20,242 bases of DNA from UBA791 sp963602355. Its GTDB lineage: Bacteria; Cyanobacteriota; Vampirovibrionia; Gastranaerophilales; Gastranaerophilaceae. The notes below the pieces were generated by a model. It was not told where the DNA came from. It did no database searches and worked only from the letters and a program-made list of their open reading frames with translations. The stretch is from assembly GCA_963602355.1 (NCBI GenBank), contig CAVCIU010000030.1, positions 1-20,242 on the forward strand, in the 5' to 3' direction. Shown here in pieces: positions 1 to 5,974 of the stretch. Position 1 is the stretch's first letter. Each line of letters begins with the position of its first letter. A program made the translations under genes and the position numbers.

Positions 1-2277
1 CAATTAGCTAATTCAAACTGGAAAGAAGGCGACAAATTAGTTTGGAAAGAAGAAAAAACTCGTATGGGTAAATCAATCGCCTTATCTCACCCAAAATTTG
101 GTGAAATTGGTTCAGTTCCAAAAGAAATGGCAGAAGTTTTACTTCCAGTATTAAAAAATAACAAACAAGATTACTCATTTGAATTAGGTAACGTAATCGC
201 AGGTACATCAAAAGGTGCTCCAACAATTGGTTTAAGAGCTGTATTAAAATATAACGGCAACGACAAGAAAGTTGCAAAAGAAGCAGCAGATGTATTCAAC
301 GGTTTATTAAACTCAGATGATCCAAAAATTTCAAAAGCTGTAATGGTATATCAACCAGAAAAATCACCAAAACAAGTTTTAGAAAGAATATTTGATGTAG
401 AAGGTAAAGAAAACGGCTTAGGTGCTGTAAGAGAAGTTAAAACAGCAATTGATAACATTGCAAATGAAATTAACAATCCAGAAAATAAAAGAATTTTACT
501 TTTAGGACACTGCAAACCAGATGGTGATACATTAGGTTCAGTAATCGCAATGAAAGAAGCTTTAAAAGCAGCTTATCCAGACAGAGAAATCGATTGCGCA
601 GTAGATGATAAAATCCCTGGTTTATTCCGTGATAAAATGCCTGGTATTGAAGATGTAAAAAGACCTTACAATCCAGAAAAAATTCAAACATTAGAAAAGA
701 ATTTACAAGTATTAAACGCATTAAATACACCAACTGCAAAAGAACAATCTAAAGTTTTAGAAAGAGACTTAGCAGAATTAAAAGATCCAAACAACTTATT
801 TGATGCAAATCCTTTAAACGGAAAAGAAAAGAAAAAATATGATTTGGTAGTAACATTAGACGTACCAACACCAACAAGATTCTCAGGTGCGTTCAAAGAT
901 TATATCGAAGGTAGTAAAAAACAAATTTATATTGACCACCACCCTCACAGAATTTCAGAATGGCAAAATGCTAAAAACGAAACAGGGTTGGATATGGACA
1001 AAATCCATAAAAACGGTCTAGCATTAGTATGTGATGCAGTTCCTGCAGCAACTCAATTAGTAACAATCGTTGCAGATAAAGCAGGTGTTTTAGGTAAGAT
1101 GTTCGAAAAAGGTGGTAAAGCTGCTAAGAACTTCGTAGCAAGTGTAATCACAGGTACATCAACAGATACAGGTTCATTCACAAGAACAGCAAACTTGTTA
1201 CCACATCACTCAGCATTACCAGTACAACAAAGACCAAACTTCTTCCCAGAAGGTATGTCTACTTGGTTAACAAACCAATTATCAAAAACAGATAAATCAG
1301 TAGATAAAAAATGGTTACGTGAAAACATCGCATATGATGTTCCTGATAAAAAATTAAGTGGCGACAGCGTAAATGGTAAAACATCACCTCGTGATAAAAT
1401 GTTGAATTACGCTTTGGAAGGTAGAAAGATGAGTCCAGAATTAGGCTTAGGTATCATCGAAGTTGATTACGATCAAATGTATGATGTATTCAATGCTTCA
1501 TTAGAACAAGATCCAGACATCACATTATTAGATGTTCAAAATGGTTTCAAATATTCAGAAGCATTAGGTGCCTTAAAATCTGACCCATCAGAAACATCAC
1601 AAAAATTAGTTAAAGGTCAAAAAGCTCAAACATTAACAGAAAGAGCAACTCAAACATATGAAGGTCCTTATGATGCAGATAGAATTGCAATCTTAGTAAT
1701 CCAAGATAAGAAAGAAAACTTCATTACAGAAAACTCAGATGTTGCTAAACAAAACGGTTTGAGATTATCATTCAGATCATCAGCAATGAGCAACCACGCA
1801 GAATTGTTAGCTAACTTGTTCGGTGGTGGTGGCCACGGTGGCGCTTCAGGTGGTAGAGTAGACCTTCCAGGTGTTACAATCAGCACACCATTAGTAATCA
1901 AAGTTAATGGTAAAGTAGTTGAAGATACAGCAGAAGTTTACAAAGACTTGAAACAAAACTACGAAATCATGAAAGATAACAACATTCCAGCAGAACAAAG
2001 AGCTGGCAAATGCAAAAAAATCGAAATTGCATTAGCAGAAGATGGTCAAAAAGGTAGAACAACTTCAGAAATCATCACAGATGTTGTTAGAGAAATCAGA
2101 AAAGGTCAACCTGCAACAAATGCTGTAAAAGACGGTAAAGGTTCAAGAGGTCCTAAAGGACCAAAAGGTGGTAGAAGACCAGAAGCTAATCAACAAGCTC
2201 AACAAGGTCATAAACCACAAGGCGGTAAAAAACCTCACGGACACAAAGGTGGTAGAAGATTAAATGAAGTAGCTTAG
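1..2277 (+). CDS. DHH/DHHA1 family phosphoesterase with HIRAN-like N-terminal region, first of a tandem pair (5' end outside window)
   Basis: The reading frame is open from base 1, and the residues before the first ATG (base 64) align with the downstream paralogue (NWKEGDKL versus DWKEGREF). That ATG is therefore internal and the true start lies upstream. In window-frame numbering the DHH motifs are GHCKPDGDT (169-177), LDVPTPTR, DHH (312-314), TDTG (388-391), SFRSS and the DHHA1 motif GGGGH (608-612). This is the motif order of the NrnA/RecJ superfamily, whose NrnA-type members degrade short oligonucleotides and pAp with Mn2+. All metal-binding Asp/His positions are present. The protein is over 750 residues, against about 320 for NrnA, because of an N-terminal region and insertions between motifs. 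The first ~100 residues resemble a HIRAN domain (IGSVPKEMAEVL). The last ~47 residues are Gly/Lys/Arg/His-rich and probably bind nucleic acid. No signal peptide or membrane segment is seen. Family assignment is firm; substrate is unknown. Confidence 0.88.
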   Translation, partial: QLANSNWKEGDKLVWKEEKTRMGKSIALSHPKFGEIGSVPKEMAEVLLPVLKNNKQDYSFELGNVIAGTSKGAPTIGLRAVLKYNGNDKKVAKEAADVFNGLLNSDDPKISKAVMVYQPEKSPKQVLERIFDVEGKENGLGAVREVKTAIDNIANEINNPENKRILLLGHCKPDGDTLGSVIAMKEALKAAYPDREIDCAVDDKIPGLFRDKMPGIEDVKRPYNPEKIQTLEKNLQVLNALNTPTAKEQSKVLERDLAELKDPNNLFDANPLNGKEKKKYDLVVTLDVPTPTRFSGAFKDYIEGSKKQIYIDHHPHRISEWQNAKNETGLDMDKIHKNGLALVCDAVPAATQLVTIVADKAGVLGKMFEKGGKAAKNFVASVITGTSTDTGSFTRTANLLPHHSALPVQQRPNFFPEGMSTWLTNQLSKTDKSVDKKWLRENIAYDVPDKKLSGDSVNGKTSPRDKMLNYALEGRKMSPELGLGIIEVDYDQMYDVFNASLEQDPDITLLDVQNGFKYSEALGALKSDPSETSQKLVKGQKAQTLTERATQTYEGPYDADRIAILVIQDKKENFITENSDVAKQNGLRLSFRSSAMSNHAELLANLFGGGGHGGASGGRVDLPGVTISTPLVIKVNGKVVEDTAEVYKDLKQNYEIMKDNNIPAEQRAGKCKKIEIALAEDGQKGRTTSEIITDVVREIRKGQPATNAVKDGKGSRGPKGPKGGRRPEANQQAQQGHKPQGGKKPHGHKGGRRLNEVA

Positions 2278-2366
2278 CGCGAATGAGCAAGACACTTCAA
2301 CCGGTGTAAAAGGTAGGAAAATAAATTATATCGGTAGGTTAAGAACAAATCTTATAAGTAAATAGA

Positions 2367-2405
2367 AAAGAGGAACTTTGGAAACAGAGTTCCTCTTTAA
2401 TTTTG
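2367..2405 (+). terminator. Rho-independent terminator after the first DHH gene
   Basis: A 14-bp stem (arms 2367-2380 and 2385-2398, one G-U pair) is closed by a GAAA tetraloop and followed by AATTTTG. It lies 90 bases after the stop of the first DHH gene and 85 bases before the start of the second, so the paralogues are probably separate transcription units. Confidence 0.85.
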
Positions 2406-2489
2406 TAACATAAATTCACAAATACACAAAATAAAGACAATTATTTAATTAGCATGGACTTTATATAAATATATAGGAGTGTGTAGGTA

Positions 2490-4940
2490 GTGAAAATAGT
2501 TCCATTTATAAATTCAAATATTCCAGCTGTAGCAGATAATAAAAAGATTAATAATTATCAATCTTTAAAATTTGGAGAAATCAAAGATACATTTGAAGCT
2601 TCAAATCCTATCAAGAACGATAAAGTTATTGATATCAATCGTGTAGGTAAGAATTTACACGTATCATTCACTGGTGGTGAATTTAAAAACCCTATTGTTA
2701 GAGAAGTTCCAGCTGTAAACTTTAAACTTTCTGGTGTAATGAAACATCAAGCTGGTACAGCAGGTGGCAGAGATGCCGTTGATGATAGTGTTGTAAAATT
2801 AGCTGCTTCTGATTGGAAAGAAGGAAGAGAGTTTGATTATTCAATAAATATTGAAGAAAACGAAAAAGATGGAAAGATTTATAAAAATAAAGTTTTAAAT
2901 ATTAATGATAAAGATTACGGCAACATTGGTACAGTTCCTGTAACCTTAACAAATAAATTTGCGAAATTAATTGAATCAAATCCTGCAGAAAAAGATAACT
3001 TCAAATTTGAATTAACAAACGTGAACGGTGGTGTAAATAGTGCATTCCCTACTGTTGGTTTGGAAGTTGCTTTTAAATATGTAGGTAAAGACGAAAATGT
3101 TAAACAACAAACAAAAGATTTATTTACAAGCTTAATTGATTCTGATAAGAAAACAATTGCATCATCAGTTGCGATGTTTGAAGAACCAACTTCACCAAAA
3201 GAAGTTTTAGAAAGAATGTTCGATATCGAGGGTCAAAAGAAAGGCTTAGGTAAAGTAAGAGAATTGAAAACAGCAATTGATACAATTGCAAAAGAAATCA
3301 ATAATCCAAAAAATAAAAACATTTTAGTATTAGGTCATTGCAAACCAGACGGCGACACAATTGGTTGCGTATTAGGTATGCAAGCAGCAATCAAAGGCGC
3401 ATATCCAGAAAGAAACGTTGATATGGCAATTGATGATGATATTCCTAATAACTTCGCAAAATTACCAGGTGTTGATAATATTAAAAGACCTTATAACGGA
3501 TTTGCAGTATATCAATTAGAAAAGAATATTGAATTGTTACAACGTAGTGATTCTGATGCTGCGAAAGAACAAATCAAAAAATTACAAAAAGAAGAAACAA
3601 GATTAAAAAATCCTGATAGAACATTTGATGTAGGTGCTATTGACGGAAAAGCTAAAAAATATGATTTAGTAATTATGTTAGATACACCAGTTCCAGGAAG
3701 AACAAGCAAAAACTTCAAAAAATATTTTGAATCAGCAGATAAAACAATCTTTATTGACCACCACCCTCACAGAGCAAGTGAATGGGCAGCTGAATCAAAG
3801 AAATTAGGTTTAGACTTAGATAAGATTAAAGCAAATAACTTATTCTGCGTAGCTGACACAGTTCCAGCAGCAACACAAATCGTAACAGCAATTGCAGATA
3901 AAGCAGGCTTGTTAGGTAAAATGTTTAAAAACTCATTAGAAAGTGCAAAACAATTCGTAGCTGGTGTTTCAGCTGGTACATTAACAGATACTTGCAGATT
4001 TGATAAAGTTGCATCACACGATTCTAAAGATTATGCAAAACCAGTAACAGAAAGACCAACTTATAAACCAGAAGGTATGACAAAATGGTTGTATAACGAA
4101 TTAGAAAAAGTAGGCGGTGGCATTGATAAACAATGGATTAGATTAAACCTAGACTACGAATTACCAAATAAGAGAATTAAAAATGCTGACGGTACATTCG
4201 TTCCTGGACCAAGAGATATGGTTCTTGAAAAATCAGTTAAGGGAAGAATTATGGATGCTGATTTAGGTGTAGGTATGATAACTGTAAGTTATGATGATAT
4301 GCAAGAAGTTTTTGAAGCAGCGCAAAAACAAGATAAGAAGGTTCAATTCAACGATGTTTATTCTGCATTCAAGAGTTCACAAGCCTTAACATCATTAAAA
4401 ATGCCAGGTAGTGTAAAAGAAGATGTTGAAGGTATGTCAGCAAAAGGACAAGCTTATTCTACATACAAATCACCTTATGATTACGATAGATTAGCAGTAT
4501 TGATTACACAAAACCAAAAACAAGGCGAATTAAACGCAAATTCACAAATTGCTGATAAGAACACATATAGCTTCTCATTCAGATCAAGTGGTCAATCTAA
4601 TTTGGCACAAGTTGCAGCAACATTGTTTGGTGGTGGTGGACACTCACAAGCAGCAGGTGGCGGAATTTCAATGAAAGATTTAACATTAGAAACTCCATTG
4701 AAGGTTATGATTAACGGTAAGGAAGAAAAAGATTTCGCAAAAGTATTTGCAAAAGTAAATGATATTATTGCAAAGAAAGCAGATAGCTCAGAAATCAAGA
4801 TTGAAAAAGCTGATAAAGAAGGTAAATCAATTCCAGAATTAATCAAATCTATCACAGCTGAGATGAGAAAAACACAAACTCCAAAACCAGTTGTAGAAAA
4901 AACAGCAGTAGCACCTAAAAAATTAGAAGTAGCTGCATAG
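2490..4940 (+). CDS. DHH/DHHA1 family phosphoesterase with HIRAN-like N-terminal region, second of a tandem pair
   Basis: A complete 816-residue protein starting at GTG 2490, with AGGAG at 2475-2479 (10-base spacing). It is a clear full-length paralogue of the preceding gene, with roughly half or more of residues identical around the catalytic motifs. Layout: a lineage-variable leader (1-95), a HIRAN-like region (~102-216), a linker with a conserved SPKEVLERMFDIEG segment, the DHH core with GHCKPDGDT (282-290), LDTP (397-400), IDHHPHR (422-428) and TDTC (499-502), and DHHA1 with SFRSS (696-700) and GGGGH (714-718). All metal-ligand Asp/His positions are intact. The motif-IV Gly of the first copy is Cys here (TDTC), and the motif-I Gly-Ser is Gly-Cys. 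Spacing between motifs is much longer than in NrnA, from a charged insertion (~335-390) and another between motif IV and DHHA1. It lacks the basic tail of the first copy. Probably cytoplasmic nuclease or phosphatase activity; the substrate is not deducible. Confidence 0.88.
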   Translation: MKIVPFINSNIPAVADNKKINNYQSLKFGEIKDTFEASNPIKNDKVIDINRVGKNLHVSFTGGEFKNPIVREVPAVNFKLSGVMKHQAGTAGGRDAVDDSVVKLAASDWKEGREFDYSINIEENEKDGKIYKNKVLNINDKDYGNIGTVPVTLTNKFAKLIESNPAEKDNFKFELTNVNGGVNSAFPTVGLEVAFKYVGKDENVKQQTKDLFTSLIDSDKKTIASSVAMFEEPTSPKEVLERMFDIEGQKKGLGKVRELKTAIDTIAKEINNPKNKNILVLGHCKPDGDTIGCVLGMQAAIKGAYPERNVDMAIDDDIPNNFAKLPGVDNIKRPYNGFAVYQLEKNIELLQRSDSDAAKEQIKKLQKEETRLKNPDRTFDVGAIDGKAKKYDLVIMLDTPVPGRTSKNFKKYFESADKTIFIDHHPHRASEWAAESKKLGLDLDKIKANNLFCVADTVPAATQIVTAIADKAGLLGKMFKNSLESAKQFVAGVSAGTLTDTCRFDKVASHDSKDYAKPVTERPTYKPEGMTKWLYNELEKVGGGIDKQWIRLNLDYELPNKRIKNADGTFVPGPRDMVLEKSVKGRIMDADLGVGMITVSYDDMQEVFEAAQKQDKKVQFNDVYSAFKSSQALTSLKMPGSVKEDVEGMSAKGQAYSTYKSPYDYDRLAVLITQNQKQGELNANSQIADKNTYSFSFRSSGQSNLAQVAATLFGGGGHSQAAGGGISMKDLTLETPLKVMINGKEEKDFAKVFAKVNDIIAKKADSSEIKIEKADKEGKSIPELIKSITAEMRKTQTPKPVVEKTAVAPKKLEVAA

Positions 4941-4968
4941 TAGAAAGAAATTACTCCAAAATGAAATA

Positions 4969-5020
4969 ACAAACGCAAAGCGCGACCCTTTTATGTAAAA
5001 GGGTCGCGCTTTGCGTTTGT
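4969..5020. repeat. 25-bp perfect inverted repeat (hairpin) after the second DHH gene
   Basis: The arms 4969-4993 and 4996-5020 are perfect reverse complements with a 2-base centre. The core is GC-rich (GCGCGACCC) in an AT-rich setting. It sits 28 bases after the DHH stop codon and could end transcription, but the plus-strand arm is followed by GGGG rather than a T-run. It may instead be a palindromic repeat unit like those just downstream. Confidence 0.7.
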
Positions 5021-5052
5021 GGGGAAATAGTGAGTAGTGAATTGAATTATTC

Positions 5053-5076
5053 CCTTCTCCCAATGATGGGAGAAGG
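5053..5076. repeat. Palindromic repeat, 10-bp stem
   Basis: CCTTCTCCCA, four-base loop ATGA, then the exact reverse complement TGGGAGAAGG. It is the first of five palindromes inside the inverted-repeat-bounded block. Confidence 0.65.
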
Positions 5077-5110
5077 TGGGCATAGCTCGGTTGAGGGTTT
5101 ACTTTGATTT

Positions 5111-5130
5111 GTTGGGGTGAACACCCCAAC
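5111..5130. repeat. Palindromic repeat, 9-bp stem
   Basis: GTTGGGGTG, AA, CACCCCAAC is a perfect 9-bp inverted repeat. It resembles the hairpin at 11864-11883 (GTTGGGTT/AACCCAAC), which suggests one repeat family in both spacers. Confidence 0.6.
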
Positions 5131-5141
5131 TTACAAAATAC

Positions 5142-5169
5142 TGTCATTGCGAGCGAAGCGAAGCAATCT
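5142..5169. repeat. Dispersed repeat of the TGTCATTGCGAGCGAAG type, copy 1
   Basis: It begins TGTCATTGCGAGCGAAGCG and ends GAAGCAATCT. A second, diverged copy is at 11753-11781. Similar intergenic repeats are familiar from many AT-rich bacterial genomes, and they produce spurious frames when translated. Confidence 0.65.
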
Positions 5170-5200
5170 AAAAATACTGTAAAGCAAGATACGAAAGTTC

Positions 5201-5230
5201 TTGTCATTCCGTACTTGATACGGAATCTGA
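5201..5230. repeat. Palindromic repeat of the GTCATTCCG type
   Basis: ATTCCGTA (5206-5213), loop CTTGA, TACGGAAT (5219-5226). It is preceded by TTGTC, the same lead-in as the neighbouring TGTCATTGCG unit. Confidence 0.6.
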
Positions 5231-5260
5231 GGTTTGTTAATGGATAATTATAAACAGCAT

Positions 5261-5320
5261 TTGTTACTCTGAATATACCAGACCTTTTAAACAAGCATCA
5301 AGCGCGCTTCAGAATGACAA
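5261..5320. repeat. Imperfect inverted repeat with 13-bp arms
   Basis: TTGTTACTCTGAA (5261-5273) pairs with TTCAGAATGACAA (5308-5320) at 11 of 13 positions. It again ends in a TTGTCATT-type sequence on the complementary strand. Confidence 0.5.
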
Positions 5321-5438
5321 TGTTGGTAATCCTACTCCCAGCTCACAATTCACTACTCACTAATCTCCACTCACTCCATCAAACGTATGATTTTTTAATT
5401 TTTAATTAAAGTGATTTCAACTATATGTATGATGTGAA

Positions 5439-5469
5439 TTTACATATTTATTAGTAAAGTGATTATAAG
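5439..5469 (+). promoter_or_regulatory. Tentative promoter for the flagellar operon
   Basis: TTTACA (5439-5444) and TATAAG (5464-5469) are 19 bases apart, longer than ideal. A 10-base direct repeat, TAAAGTGATT, occurs at 5407-5416 and 5455-5464, the second copy overlapping this element. No clear sigma28 (GCCGATAA) or sigma54 (GG-N10-GC) promoter was found, so the assignment is weak. Confidence 0.25.
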
Positions 5470-5503
5470 CAAAGTATTGTTTGCAAGGAATGAGGTAAGT
5501 TAA

Positions 5504-5953
5504 TTGAAAAAGTTCGCATTTAGATTGCAAGTGGTACTTAATATGCGTGAAAAGACTTTAGAAGACAAACGTCTTGAGATGGCGCAAGTCGTAAAGAGAT
5601 TAAATGTTCAGATAGAAAGACTTGAGGATTTAAAAGCAAAACAAGAAAGATTAACAACTGAACTTAATGGAATTTACGACAACAGTGAAATCGATATCGG
5701 AGGAATTTATACCTACAAAAGTTTTATAGCAAAACTCTTTGATGACATAAGAAACCAAGAAAAAATAATTTCAGAGTGGCGAAAACTTTTAAGGATAAAA
5801 CAAAATGAGGTAAATGAAGCATTAAAGCAAGTAAAGATTTTAGAAAAACTAAAAGAAAAGGAAGAAAAGAAGTTTAATGATTTCATAAATTACCAAGAAG
5901 CGAAAGAAATCGACGACATAGTAACTACCAGATACAAAGCTAATGTAAATTAG
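5504..5953 (+). CDS. fliJ: Flagellar export chaperone/assembly protein FliJ
   Basis: A 149-residue, highly charged, almost entirely helical coiled-coil protein. It opens with KKFAFRLQVVLNMRE, the typical FliJ start, and has the family's C-terminal LKEKEEKKF segment followed by an acidic E-I-D-D stretch. FliJ binds the type III export ATPase FliI and the gate protein FlhA and helps deliver rod/hook subunits. The length matches the family (about 145-150). The start is TTG at 5504, with AAGGA and GAGG just upstream (5485-5495). It is first of four co-directional flagellar genes, 21 bases ahead of fliK. Other export genes (fliF, fliG, fliH, fliI) are not in the window and may lie elsewhere, since the spacer upstream contains none. 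Confidence 0.88.
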   Translation: MKKFAFRLQVVLNMREKTLEDKRLEMAQVVKRLNVQIERLEDLKAKQERLTTELNGIYDNSEIDIGGIYTYKSFIAKLFDDIRNQEKIISEWRKLLRIKQNEVNEALKQVKILEKLKEKEEKKFNDFINYQEAKEIDDIVTTRYKANVN

Positions 5954-5974
5954 TAAGGGCGAGAGAAAAATTTA

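Larger units (their letters stand above)
5028..5362. mobile_element. 335-bp non-coding block bounded by 17-bp perfect inverted repeats (MITE-like candidate)
   Basis: Bases 5028-5044 and 5346-5362 are exact reverse complements, with the outermost bases TA at both ends. This would fit a TA-targeting (IS630/Tc1-mariner type) non-autonomous element with TA as the target duplication. No transposase or credible coding frame lies inside. The interior is filled with short palindromes: 5053-5076 (10-bp stem), 5111-5130 (9-bp stem), 5142-5169 (the TGTCATTGCGAGCGAAG type), 5206-5226 (8-bp stem, CTTGA loop) and 5261-5320 (imperfect 13-bp arms). The inverted repeats are seen directly; mobility is inferred. 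Alternatively it may be a cluster of independently inserted palindromic repeats. Confidence 0.5.

Noticed and set aside
64..66. ATG at 64 as the start of the first DHH gene
   Set aside because: The frame is open to base 1, and the upstream residues align with the second paralogue, so the start is outside the window.
4923..5294. 123-residue minus-strand open frame across the spacer after the second DHH gene
   Set aside because: It runs through the 25-bp hairpin and several palindromic repeats, giving phrases such as DCFASLAMT that come from translating such repeats. It overlaps the end of the DHH gene and has no family resemblance.
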